From NCBI RefSeq assembly GCF_040954645.1, contig NC_092810.1, forward strand, positions 6,680,185 through 6,744,184: a DNA stretch of 64,000 bases, read 5' to 3'. A program made the position numbers and the translations under genes. Source of the DNA: Diabrotica undecimpunctata (lineage: Eukaryota > Arthropoda > Insecta > Coleoptera > Chrysomelidae). Below the pieces are notes generated by a model that was given only the letters and a program-made list of their open reading frames with translations, did no database searches and was not told where the DNA came from. The number at the start of each line of letters is the position of its first letter. Positions within the stretch are counted from its first letter, which is position 1. This document shows, piece by piece, positions 1-10,990 of this stretch.

Positions 1-1302
1 CAAAATATACACTTAATATGTATATTACATACAGCATACAAAATATTTTCGAGTACTTTATATGGTCGCCTGAGTGAATATTCAGAGGAGCTTCTTGGCG
101 AATATCAAAGTGGTTTTAGGCCTGGTCGATCAACAATAGACCAGATCTTTGTGCTAAGGCAAATACTGGAAAAAACCAATAAATTTAATATCGACACATA
201 CCATCTTTTCGTAGATTTTAAATCGGCCTATGATAGTGTCCTAAGAAATAAATTGTATGAAGCCATGGATGAATTCCACATCCCCAATAAACTGATAAGA
301 TTGGTTAAGGCTACAATGCGTAAAGTTGTTTGCAAAGTCCAAATACAGGGCGAACAATCACAGGCATTTGAAACGCATGTTGGGTTGCGACAGGGAGATG
401 CGCTGGCGTGTCTCCTTTTCAACATAGCTTTGGAAAAGGCGGTCAGGGATGCCCAAATAGACAGCAGAGGAAACATTTTTAATAAATCATCCCAAATTTT
501 GACATATGCAGATGATGTTGATCTAGTTGCCCGCACAACACGCAAGCTAGAAGAAATGTATACCACCTTGTCACACGCCTCAAAAAATATGGGCCTGCAA
601 GTAAATGAAAATAAAACTAAGATAATGGCATCAACACCCAACAATAGAGCCAGAAACATCAGCCACCAACTCACGGTTGATAATTCTACCTTTGAAGTGG
701 TGGACAAATTCACATACTTGGGCTCCCTGATCACCAAGGAGAACGTCATGACGGAAGAAATCAAGCGAAGAATAATCCTAGCAAACAAATGCTATTTTGG
801 ACTGAGTAGACATATGAGAAGCAGAAACTTAAGCCAAAAAACAAAAATAACCATATACAAAACCCTTATACAACCAGTGTTGACATATGGGTCTGAGGCA
901 TGGACCATTTCCAAGGCAGATGAAAATCTCCTGCTTATATTTGAACGAAGGATCCTGAGAAGAATATTTGGTGGCATCTGTGAAAATGGTGTTTGGAAAA
1001 AATATTTGGTGGTAAAGACGTAGTATCCTTTATAAAAATAGGAAGACTAAGATGGGCAGGACATCTGGCAAGATCACAGCAGAACAATCCTCCTAGAAGA
1101 ATCCTTATGTCACAACCTGTGGGAAGTAGAAAAAGGGGTAGACCAAAACTCAGATGGAGGGATGGTGTAGATGAGGATGGTAGACAAATAGGCGCAGCAA
1201 ACTGGCAACAGTTGGCAATGGATAGAACTGACTGGCGTAATAGACTTGGGAAGGTCGAGGCTCTTTTATAGGGCTGTAGCACCAATGATGATGATGATGA
1301 TG
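1..1302 (+). mobile_element. RTE-like non-LTR retrotransposon, family A, 3' part
   Basis: Reverse transcriptase (RT) and C-terminal region of an RTE-like element whose 5' end lies at or before the window start. The frame 151-1023 carries the RT core: DFKSAYDSV (palm motif A), GLRQGDALACLLFNIALEK (motif B) and the catalytic TYADDVDL near position 503. It ends in KTKIMAS and KFTYLGSLIT blocks. About 50 bp are missing near 1005: the related copy at 37.8-38.5 kb has a segment here that this copy lacks. The downstream frame (993-1271) holds the typical tail RLRWAGHLAR...RGRPKLRWRDGVDED and a stop near 1270. The element ends in an (ATG)n tail at about 1285-1302. RTE elements are known to end in short AT-rich repeats instead of poly-A. 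Not functional. Confidence 0.9.
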
Positions 1303-1635
1303 TATATTGCATATTTCCCGAACTCTAATGATAACTATATCATCAGCGGACATAAGCACCAGGGAATGTTACCCTGCAGTTTCTCTGTTATCTGGTACGC
1401 TAATGAAATAAACAAGGACTAAGCACTGAGCAATAATGAAATCTTACTTTTACCGTAAATTTATCAGCCACGTCCTATTGCCCTGAAACTAGAAGTTATT
1501 CCCGTTATATATTATGTTTTACAAAGTCTTCATACACTAATCGGGAACTCCTTTCATACTTAGTGCCCACCACACACAGTCTCGAAAAACAGCCTAACAT
1601 AATAATATGGTATCTAATCAATGCAATTTATATAA
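1303..1635. other. AT-rich intergenic/intronic sequence
   Basis: No coding frame, RNA gene or repeat boundary recognised between the family A tail and the short RTE insertion that follows. Confidence 0.5.
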
Positions 1636-1646
1636 GCATTGGTTTT

Positions 1647-1792
1647 TTCATCATCATCATTGGCTCCACAACCCATGGTGGATCTTGGCCTGCTCAAGGA
1701 TAAGTCTCCTTTCTCTCCTATTCTTCGCCTTGGCTTTCCAGTTTCGTACTCTTAACATTCTCAAGTCTTCCTCCACCTGATCCTTTAATCGT
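1647..1792 (-). mobile_element. Severely 5'-truncated RTE-like insertion (146 bp)
   Basis: On the minus strand this reads the very end of an RTE ORF (about 40 codons, including VEEDLRMLRVRNWKAKAK and a final HHGLWSQ before the stop), followed by an (ATG)n tail at 1649-1657. It is bounded by a perfect 11-bp direct repeat GCATTGGTTTT (1636-1646 and 1793-1803), which I read as the target-site duplication. The insertion therefore consists only of the 3' end, the usual product of aborted target-primed reverse transcription. Confidence 0.8.
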
Positions 1793-1862
1793 GCATTGGT
1801 TTTAGCTGCTTTGCACAAACTAGCTGAATATAAAACCCATAAATAATACCGTTGATTGAAAT

Positions 1863-2768
1863 CTTCTTCTTCTTAAAGTTCCATCTCCTATCGGAGGTTG
1901 GATATCATAACGGCTATGGTCACTTTGTTGGCTGCTGTTCTGAAAAGTTGTAGTGAACTACAGTTAAACCATTCTCTAAGGTTCCTCAGCCAGGAGATGC
2001 GTCTTCTTCCTATGCTTCTTCTTCCTTGGATCCTTCCTTGCATAATAATTCTCAGCAGCTCATATTTTTCTCCTCTGCTTATGTGACCCAAATACTCTAG
2101 TTTTCTTCTTTTTATGCTGTTCATAATTTCTAACTCCTTATTTAGACGTCGTAGTACCTCAGCATTGGTAATCCTTTGAACCCACTGAATTTTTAATATT
2201 CTTCTGTAACACCACATTTCGAACGCTTCTATTTTTTTTATTTGTTGTTTTTTCAATGTCCAAGCTTCCATTCCGTATAGTAAGATAGAAAATATGTAAC
2301 ATCTTAGAGCCCTCAATCTGAGATGCAACTGAAGGTCTCTGTTGGTAAGCATTGTCTTCATTTTCACAAATGCTTGCCTTGCAGTTTCAATTCGGACTTT
2401 GATTTCTCTGCTTTGGTCATTTTTGTCATCAACCCAGGTTCCCAGATATTTGTATGTCTCTACTTTTTCTATTTGGGTTTGCTCTATCATTAATCTTTCA
2501 TTTCCATGTTGCGTTTTTGAGACAATCATAAATTTAGTTTTTCTCTTATTTATTTTTAGTCCGTATCTAATGCAATAATAGTTAATTCTATTTACCAGTT
2601 CGTGTAGCGATTCCAGGGTGTCTGCCATTATAACGGTGTCATCAGCGAATCTTATGTTATTTACTATTCTTCCGTTTACAGTGATTCCATCACCCAGATC
2701 CGCTATCGCTTCCTGGAATATGGCTTCACTGTACACGTTGAACAGTAATGGTGACAGAACACAGCCCT
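1863..2768 (-). mobile_element. RTE-like retrotransposon, family C, 5'-truncated
   Basis: One uninterrupted minus-strand frame (2736-1888, 282 codons) encodes the RT palm motif NIRFADDTVIMAD, the KTKFMIVSK and YKYLGTWVDD blocks, ILLYGMEAWTL, and the C-terminal FEMWCYRRILKI and YLGHISRGEKYELL region. The 3' end is an (AAG)n tail, read as CTTCTTCTT at 1863-1871. A perfect 12-bp repeat GTTGATTGAAAT (1851-1862 and 2769-2780) flanks the element as target-site duplication. RT motifs upstream of FADD are missing, so the copy was inactive from birth. It is nearly identical to the copy at 44553-45900, which implies recent activity of the family. Confidence 0.9.
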
Positions 2769-2838
2769 GTTGATTGAAATATTATAGGAAAATATATATT
2801 GAAATATTATATATTATATGTCCAATATTTCAATCAAC
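2769..2838. repeat. AT-rich inverted repeat, 15-bp arms
   Basis: Positions 2769-2783 (GTTGATTGAAATATT) and 2824-2838 (AATATTTCAATCAAC) are perfect reverse complements about 40 bp apart. The left arm contains one copy of the family C target duplication, so the retrotransposon landed in one arm of a pre-existing hairpin. Confidence 0.7.
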
Positions 2839-4280
2839 AATATTACATACGACACTGTTCATTGATTACGTGCCATATCTCGCAAAACAAAAATATTCCA
2901 AAGAATTTCGCCAAATTTATTACACCTTGATATAATTTAGTACGAATAAATGAGCAATATGAGCAAATCTGCCAGATGTCGACAACGTAGGTAGATAGTA
3001 AATATTGTCGTCCAGGTAAGATATTTGGCATTCTTCCAATAATTTTCGGGCTCTTTTCCCGCTCGACTCATGATTTTCGTCTAGTCCACTGCAATATCGA
3101 AAAATTCGACTCAGTGTAACGTTGTGTAGAGGAATCAATTTTTAGCATTTTAACCAGTGGCGTTACATTTGAAGTAAGTTACTCTATTTAATTATTTGTT
3201 AAACAATGTTTAGGTCATTTCTAAAGCTTTAAATTTCTAAAACATTTTTATATAAAACAATGTTATTTAGGAAGAATATACAATATAGTTCATTTTTGTC
3301 AGAGCTTGTTTCGACAATTTATTATAATTATAAAAAACTTTTCTAAAACATGGAAGCAATTGTAACAAACAGGGGATAATATTAATTTTACAAATTTTCA
3401 TTCTATTATCCTATATTCATAATTCTGAAAATAATTGATTCTATAAATAGCTTTATTGTTTTGATCAACATTGATTTGATAATATAACTGTAAAGCATGT
3501 AATTTTCTTGGCTTCTTTTTAAGAATGCTGAAGTATTTTGAACAATTTGTCTTTTCTTTGTGAGATTTTAAATTTATTTACTAATTTATGTAATATGTTC
3601 GGTAGCATTTTATACCAACAAGTATTATTACAATTGGAACTCACTTAGTAAAGAATTTTTCGTTGGCATTGTGACAAATCATACTTAGTGCAATATTACA
3701 TTAAATTAATTGTAATTTGCCATACGTTAACTGGACTGCAGTTGGTTCACATCTGTTCCACTATTTCGCTTGTTTGATTTTGTTCTAATATTAGAGGGAG
3801 CCATATGGTGGGCTTGTCTAAATGCACTTTTAAACAATTAAATTCCGCTGTGTACGTTACGTGATCCATGTTCTTGCCAACTTATTTAATGCACTTGCTA
3901 AACAAATGACAGAATATGTTAATTTTTTAAGTTTTATCGTTTTCTATTTATAATTAGTCTTCAAAATTATTAATAGGTAGCAAAAAGACTTGCTTGTTTA
4001 TCTCAAAGATTATCTTGTTTCTGGCTCTTTCATCACTACGATTAGCTCTAGCTGTTGTTTTTTTATTTATAGTGTATATTATTATTAACACTTAATTTCC
4101 AATTCTATCCAATATTTGAATTAAGTGTATAAACTTTCGCTTGGTTTTATAACCATATAGACAATCTTCCGACTCGTCTATATCATCTGCTAGAAATATA
4201 TGAAATGGTAAGAGAACGTTTTATTGGTTACCGATGATCAGATTGTAATTACTTTCTTTACTCTTAAACTAATCAATCTT
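2839..4280. other. AT-rich sequence, no recognised gene
   Basis: Only short frames occur here. A 72-codon minus-strand frame (2920-3138) has no family I recognise and no splice context. Nothing else supportable was seen. Confidence 0.5.
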
Positions 4281-4284
4281 TAGT

Positions 4285-5285
4285 TAGTTTAGTTCTGCGC
4301 CACCAAAGTAGGTGGCACCTCTGTGCTCAAACCACTAAAACTGGGAAACTTCTAAAGACATTAGTTGGACTTTTCGGTTTGAATCGGAATCAGTCCCATT
4401 GGCTGACTAGGTAGAGGTTATTCAGAATGTACACTTTTTAATTCCTCTCGCTTTTACGTCCTGATTGACTCCTTCTCTTCAACTTAGTCTCGGTCTGACC
4501 CTCTTTTGTCTTCCCTGCAATGTTCAGTTTAATATTTTATCTTTTGGAATTCTGCTGGAGATAAAGAAGACCCCACCAATTATAGAAGTATAAATCTACT
4601 GAAAACCGCACTTAAGCTTAACACAAAAATCCTAACAAACATAATCAATAAACCAACGACTTTATCAGATGAACAACAAGGATTCAGATCCGGAAGATCC
4701 TGCGTAGACGCCATATATGTACTAAGACAAATCACAGAAAAGGCCATCGAGTACAATAAACCAGAGTATCTATGTTTTATAGACCTGACAAAGGCTTTCG
4801 ATCGCATCCAAGTCAAAGACGTCTTATACCTATTGTATAAAAGAAACATACCAATCAATATTATACAAACCATCGAAAACCTCTACTTCCATGATCTAAT
4901 ATAGGCAAAGATAAATGGAAAACTAACAGAGTGTATACAAGTACAAAGCGGAGTCAGAGAGGGTGACTTGTTAGGCCCCTTCCCCTTAATATAATAATGG
5001 ACGAAATAATACAAGCAGTACGTAAAGTTCATGGTTACAGAATGGGGAACAAAGAGATCCAAAGATTATGTTATGCAGATGACGTCGCATTAATTTATGC
5101 CCACTACGATGTAAAATCAAAATTGATGGAAAAATAATAAAGCAGAAAGCAAGCTTAAGATATCTGGGAATAGATATAACTAGTTACGGAGATGTTAAAG
5201 AAGAAGTACGACAACAAAGCTTTCATGCAAGTAAAGCGGAGGGATCCCTTAATAACACAATCTGGACAAGACACAAAAATAAGTA
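4285..5285 (+). mobile_element. Degenerate non-LTR retrotransposon RT, family D
   Basis: From about 4555 the plus strand reads NYRSINLLKTALKLNTKIL, DEQQGFRSGRSCVDAIYVL, LCFIDLTKAFDRIQ (motif A), VQSGVREGDLLGP (motif B) and RLCYADDVALIYAH (catalytic box, about 5068-5106). It then jumps to LRYLGIDITSYGDVKEEV. In-frame stops near 4903, a frameshift near 4985 and a deletion before 5140 make it dead. The segment 4285-4550, with a GCCACC/GGTGGC hairpin near 4303, may be upstream sequence of the same element, but I cannot show that. The R1/CR1-like wording of the blocks separates it from families A and C. A related minus-strand relic lies at 9160-10070. Confidence 0.75.
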
Positions 5286-6129
5286 ACCATAAAGCAGCAA
5301 TTTGACCTATATTAACACACACAGTGTGAGTAGCCTGACTTTATTGAAGAGTTCTTTGGTAACATTTGTGATGGCATGTTGTTGAATCTTTCTTCACATT
5401 TTCTCTATATGGTTGTTCTTGTCTCCTCTACAAGCAGTCTGGATCGCTCTAGATAGCTGTCGGTACTGGGAATGCCTAAGAAGGTTTTCAATTTTATCAA
5501 TTTAGAGATTTCTCCATTTTTTAACAAGGTCAAAAGTATCTGCAAACATCCATACTTTTTTTGTTCCTATTAAGCCGGCATTAGATTGTGCCACGCAGTT
5601 AGTTAAGATCTCTACCAAGATATTTTTAAAAGATAGCAACATTTTGTAGGAATTATGTTTAAATACCTGCAAAAAAAAAATAAAACAAACAATAAAAATA
5701 AAAATACCGAATTAACTTATCGCGCCAAGCTCTGAATAAAATGAAATAAAATATACATGCGTCTTTTAAAGGAAACATTTTGTTTGATTTTAGAAAATTT
5801 TCCTAAATAACTTTAAATAGGTTCACTGTTCAGGTAAAGTTCACTGAATATAAAATGTATATTCAACCAATAAACACGTGGCATAGTCTGTTGAAGCAGT
5901 ACTCACAGGCAAACTCATGTTGTGTTGTAGCAGTACTTCCCTAAGTTCAACAATAAATGTTGGTTAGTTATATGTAGATCCAAATTTTAATCTAACTGTT
6001 ACAATTAACTTTGTTTATATCTCTATTTGAACCAATGACAATCTTTGCTACAAATAGAAATTTTTTGTTTTGCTCTCAATTTTTAGACGCAAGATAATTA
6101 AAACTATGCATGTAGGATATTTTTTAAAA
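5286..6129. other. No recognised gene
   Basis: AT-rich sequence between two retrotransposon remnants. No frame longer than about 60 codons, no tail repeat and no flanking duplication found. Confidence 0.5.
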
Positions 6130-8296
6130 AGATAATCTCCCAGCTAAACTATATAAAGAAGGTGGCCATAATACCATAATGGCATTACAGCAGCTTATAA
6201 AAGAAATCTTTCGTTCTTCTTCTCTGAAATTGTTCTCAGTACAAGTCTTATTCCAGAGATGCAGAGACGTCAACTGCGACTTATATGCATGTTTGGTTGA
6301 TTACGAGAAAACGTTTTGATCGAGTACAGTACGCCAAGATGATGAAAATACTAAAAGAAACAGGAATTAACAACCAAGATCTGAAAATAATTAGAAGTTT
6401 CTACTGGAATCAGATAGAAAATCTCAGAGTTGAAAGTGAACACACTGACTATGTGAAAATCATGCGTGGAGTGAGGCAAGGCTGTATTTTGTCTCCTCTA
6501 ATCTTTAATCTGTACTCTGAAAGAATATTTATCGAAGCTTTGCACGAAACTAAAAAAGGTATTCCACTAAATGGTTACCGGCTAAACAACATCAGATATG
6601 CAGATGACACCATAGTATTTGCGGACAACTTAGAAGACCTGCAAGTTCTTATCAACACAATCACGTATTACAGTCAACAATATGGACTTATATAAACATT
6701 AAGAAGACAAACCTTATGATAATTAGCAAGAAAAGAATAACAGAAGGTCAACTCTACGTCAACCAATCCCCTGTAGAATGGACCAACAACCAGGAGATCC
6801 ACCTTCAATCGAATGGGGGCTTTCTTCAAGAGTCACAACCTCTCTCTTGATACAAAAGTAAGAATGCTGTGATGCTACGTCTTCTCTGTCCTTTTTTATG
6901 GCGTTGAATCGTGGACCTTGAACGAAGATATGTGCAGAAAACTGGAAGCATTTGAGATGGTGCTATATCAAAGAATGTTTAAGATCCCGTGGACTGACCG
7001 AGTCACAAATGAGGAGGTCCTCAGAAGAATGAATAAGAATCGAGAAGTACTGACCCCCATCAAATCTCGAAAGTTCAGTTCTTCGGACATATTATGCGAA
7101 ATGAATCCAGATATGCTCTCCTTCAAGCCATTCTGCAAGGAAAAATATTTGGAAAACGAGGTCCAGGAAGAAGAAGAACATCTTGGTTAAATAACCTCAG
7201 AATCTGGTTCAATACAACATCTGTGCAGCTTTTCCGTGCTGCTGCAGATAAGATAAAAATTGCCATGATGATCGCCAACATTCGTAACGGATACACGTTA
7301 GGGCACAACAAGAAGAAGAAGATAAAAGAAATATGAACACATAAATCCCTCCCCAATAATTGGAATATTGGAATACTTTGCACCACTCACAAAAAAGGAG
7401 ATATCTTTGAATGCTCTAACCACAGAGGAATTACGTTTCTAAATGCAGCATATAAAATATTTTCCACAGTACTATGTCATCGTATGGCACCATATGCAGA
7501 ACGGATACTAAGAACATACCAGGTTGGTTTCAGAGGTGGTAAATCGACAATTCATCAGATTGTAACCCTGAAACAAATTTTGGAAAAAACACTAAAATAT
7601 GGTATTAATATTCATAACATAACTAGGAATACCAAATCAGTTGGTAAATTTAACAAAACTAACTTTTGAAAAAGTTGAATTGTGAACGAATTTGTATACC
7701 TGGGAGCGCTCCTTAACACTGAAAATAATACTATCGCAGGGATAAACCGCAGAATTTGCACTACCAACAGATGCTATTTTGGGCTTAATCTTCTCAAATT
7801 CACAATTATATCAAGAAATACATAAATAAAACTCTACAAAACAATAATACGCCCAGTCCTAACATATGGTTTAGAGACCTGGACTCTAACAAAAAAGAAT
7901 GAAAACATGTTGGGATGTTTCAAAAGAAAAGTACTAACGCAAATCTATGAAGCAATGAATATGGCGTGAAGAAGACGATACAACTTCGAACTTAATAGAA
8001 TATACCAGGAACCAGATATTGTAAAACATATTAAGATATGATGTCTGAGGTGGATAGGGCATGTTATGCAGATGGAACAAAATGACCCAGCTAAAAAACG
8101 CTCCTTGATAGACTTATTGGTCAGAAAAGAAGAGAAAGACCCAGAACAGGGTTCCTTGATAACATCGATGAAGACATGAGAAATCTGAGAATACGTGCTT
8201 TGCGAAGGAAGGCGATGGATAGGGATGACTGGAGAGAAATTCTTGAGGAGACTAGGACCCACCTAGGGTTGTAAAGTCAGAATGATGATGATGTAG
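6130..8296 (+). mobile_element. RTE-like retrotransposon, family F, interrupted and deleted
   Basis: The left part (6136-6207) reads DNLPAKLYKEGGHNTIMALQ, the linker before the RT. Homology resumes at 7333 with NWNIGIL-type sequence, LNAAYKIFSTVLCHRMAPY and GFRGGKSTIHQIVTLKQIL, then NEFVYLGALLNTENNT, TLTYGLETWTL and the tail LDNIDEDMRN...RTHLGL with stop near 8273 and (ATG)n at 8281-8296. Compared with the longer copy at 54448-56819, two internal stretches are gone: one after 7620 (motif A region) and one at 7680 (motifs B and YADD). The catalytic core is therefore missing. A younger element (6208-7321) splits it. Confidence 0.85.
6208..7321 (+). mobile_element. RTE-like retrotransposon, family E, nested insertion
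   Basis: Sits inside family F with an 11-bp target duplication ATAAAAGAAAT at 6197-6207 and 7322-7332. Coding remnants: DYEKTFDRVQYAKMMKIL, GVRQGCILSPLIFNLYSER (motif B), NNIRYADDTIVFADN (catalytic box near 6595), then frameshifts after 6690. The C-terminal part 6918-7336 reads LEAFEMVLYQRMFKIPWTDR and RRRTSWLNNLRIWFNTTS. The tail is (AAG)n at about 7308-7321. It is 5'-truncated, beginning within the segment before motif A. The reading frame is broken between 6690 and 6918 and again near 7080. Confidence 0.88.
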
Positions 8297-8493
8297 GATA
8301 TTTTATTATAACAAATTACCAATAGTTTAACTACACTGTCGTTAGTTCTATACATTATTATGTATAAACAATTATTGAGGTGTCTATAAAAGGATATTTG
8401 TATTTAAACGACGCATGTATACCTTATTTATTCATAACACTTCATTAAAAAAAGAAACAATATACTTTTCTAAATTATCTAAACATTTTAGAG

Positions 8494-8694
8494 ATGCTTG
8501 GCAAGCAATACGAACCAACACACTATCGACACCATTTGTGGCCATCCTCACAATACGTCCCCATCGATATTCCTGAATACAGAATAAGTAAACCACTTGA
8601 CTATTATGGTAAATGGCCCGATTACTATCCGATTTTATTACCGATACCTCAGTTTAGAACTTATTTAAATAATTTGCTGCTCAGAGATTTAAGG
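8494..8694 (+). CDS. Alternative tyrosine-rich exon 1 of a spliced host gene
   Basis: A 67-codon open exon beginning with ATG right after an acceptor-like TTTTAGAG and ending at a donor (AAGG|GTAACT, GT at 8695). Exit phase is 0. The peptide contains YEPTHYRHHLWPSSQY and KPLDYYGKWPDYYP, rich in Tyr, Pro and Trp. It is alignable with the exons at 17111, 26536 and 37238 around a P-x-H...Y-x-x-W/Y-P-x-S core followed by a KPL-x-x-Y block. It could join in frame to the exon at 48595, as the other three can. If the acceptor is the AG at 8490-8491, two extra bases precede the ATG and the entry phase changes. No transposon family matches it. Role inferred: variable segment of a structural protein, perhaps myofilin-like. 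Confidence 0.68.
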
Positions 8695-9159
8695 GTAACT
8701 ACAAAATATGTCTCTTATAATAATTGAAATTCTTTCAACTATAAAACTATGTCATATTATTGACATTACAAGGCTACTGGTCAATGAAACTAGTATATTT
8801 GAGTAACTATGACTAAAAGCTCTACCTTGCTCCTGAAAAAGCTACCCACAATGTAGTAGCTTTACAATACACATAGTGGTCATTCAAAAAAACCTGGTCC
8901 AAACTCCAAAGACTATTTATTAGCTATACAATAAATGGTAGAATAGAGTAAAATAAATATATTTAATTTAAAATGGATGTCAAACTAAAAATCGCGAATT
9001 AAAATAAATAAACATTTTTTTGTTATGAACATAAATTAAAATTCTGTAAAAATATCACATAAATTTCTAAAGATTTGCTACTTTTTGAGTATTCTTACAA
9101 TAGGAGATAGAAAAAGAAAGATAAATGAACTAGTAGAGGTCATTCAATTACTTCACACC
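8695..9159. other. Intron sequence, no recognised element
   Basis: AT-rich and without coding signal. It follows the donor at 8695. Confidence 0.45.
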
Positions 9160-10070
9160 AGGAGAAGGAGTCCATGAAAGATGAATGAGAGATAAATCAC
9201 CCCACACCTAATACCATACCCGATGTGCCATGATTTAATGTCCTCCATACTCGATGTACACGAAATTCTTGGCAACAAGTCATCCTTCAGTATCCCCCTA
9301 TCTATGCCTGGACCTTTAAACTCCATCACTTGTTCTATTATCTGACCTCCTAGCTCCAATTGACATTTTAGTAAATTGTGATTATAACCATGCATTTTGT
9401 CTTTTTTGGGGAGATTACCATGTTAAATTTTCTGGCGGTTTTTTTAATTTGATGCAGCTTACGTTGTAAATGATCTTCACTTTTAGAGAGTAGCATTGGG
9501 TCATCTGCATAGCAGATTATTTTGAGTTGTTATTCTCCCATTTGATATTCTTTTTTGGTTAATACTTTTTTAATATTATATCCATAATAAGGTTGAAAAA
9601 TAGAGGAAAACGTCCTTAAATTTGACCCATTCAAATGCCTCCTTAAGGTCCACAAATCGTAGATATGCCAGTTTATTGTATTCCCATGATTTTTCTTGTA
9701 CTTGCTTTATTATAAATATAACGTCGGTGCATGATCTTCCGACCTAGAACCTTGTTGTTTTTCTGCGTGTGTTATAATTTTATTTAGTTTATTTTTTATC
9801 ATTTTGGTTGATAATTTTAGTGTTGTATTTGACAAACTAATTCCTCTGTAATTTTCTGGGTCTGATTTAAAAGATGGGTATTAGGATGCTTGATCTGCAT
9901 TCTTAAGACATTCTGTTTTGTTCTATTATTTTTGGATTAGTTTAAATAGTTCTTTGGTCAGATCTGATCCTTCATACATTGGGAGTTCTTTCGGTATTCT
10001 GTCCTCTCCTGGTGATTTTCAATTTTTTAAATACCTTAATGCTTCTTTTACATCGTTTTCTCAATATATA
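9160..10070 (-). mobile_element. Old non-LTR retrotransposon RT remnant, family D-like
   Basis: Read 3' to 5' from 10040, the minus strand gives SPGEDRIPKELPMYEGSDL, a NYRGISL-type block, a degraded QQGSRSEDHAPTL region, then KIICYADDPMLLSKSEDHL (catalytic box near 9510-9480) and QLELGGQIIEQVMEFK near 9350-9300. Multiple stops and frameshifts interrupt it. The block order matches the element at 4555-5285 in the other orientation, so the two probably belong to related families. No tail repeat or target duplication is readable. Confidence 0.7.
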
Positions 10071-10109
10071 CATATAAGTACATAAAGCTATGTATATATT
10101 TTAGGTAGC

Positions 10110-10990
10110 TATGCTTTAAAAAAAAGTCTCTTTGACCTGTGTTTAAGTGGACAAGGTCCAAAGGTTCTCAAAATAGTCTAATAAAACATTAAAAGCTTTC
10201 TCAGCCCCCTGTTTAGTTCTTTTTCTTTTGATCGATGACGTCTTATCCTTTTCTTCGTCTTGACTCTGATTTTCGGAAGAATGAGGTAGCAACTCACCAG
10301 GCTAATTCAAAACTAGTTCCACAGTATCATTATTGCTGAGAAGCTGATACCCAAGCTTATATTTGCCATACTATATCCACGTCTCAAAGTAGGTTTCATC
10401 AATTTCTTTAAACTCATCGACATTTCGTACTAATGCAGTTAGTTCAGTTAGTTTTTTATCATCATATGCCATGATGCTATTATCTTCCTCTTTCTCTTCC
10501 AGCGTCAATATTTTGTAAAAAGCTCTTTTAAAAGTCTTTTACCCCACTCTATGTATTTGTCAAAGTATCTTTGATGATGATGATTTAAAAAAAACTTCAT
10601 CAAATCAACGTTATCTAAAGCTCACTACAAATTCTCTTTGGTAGAGGCCTTTCGTTGTGTCAATAACACCCTGACCCATTGGTTGAACAATTTATGTAAC
10701 ATTGTCTTAAAAGAAAACAAAGAAATTTTCATCATCAGAGTTTACGGCTGCCTCATTGTAATAAGCATTAGTATTATCTATAAGAAGAACTGCCTTTTGT
10801 GGCAACTTTTCCTGCTCAAGTAAACTTTACTTTAGGAATGTGATTTTATGGAACCAAATAAACTTAAAGACTCTGCGGTGTTATGTTTTAGAAGCGCGAG
10901 GATTTTTTGACTTTACAATCACAGTCTGCTTCAGTCTATTGCTGTCAGATGCATTGACACAACATAACACTTTTATCCGGTATTAACTAA
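10110..10990 (-). pseudogene. Tigger/pogo-like transposase remnant
   Basis: Minus-strand reading from about 10990 gives VMLCVNASDSNRLKQTVIV, KSKNPRASK, then LLIDNTNAYYNEAAVNSDD, IVQPMGQGVIDTTKGLYQRE and an acidic, lysine-rich C-terminal part. These correspond to the DDE domain of pogo/Tigger/Jerky transposases: the LxLDNxxAH block carries an Asp, and the QPMDQG block is here QPMGQG, so an acidic residue is replaced by Gly. Stops and frame changes occur throughout. The N-terminal CENP-B-type DNA-binding part was not found, and terminal repeats were not located. Confidence 0.7.

Noticed and set aside
228..788. Long open frame antisense to the RT at 1-1302, and similar antisense frames at 15639-16148, 33142-33471, 33511-33762, 54995-55375, 55786-56145, 57635-57934
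   Set aside because: Shadows of A-rich RT coding sequence on the other strand; they carry no family motifs.
2920..3138. 72-codon minus-strand frame
   Set aside because: No recognisable family, no splice signals, AT-rich background.
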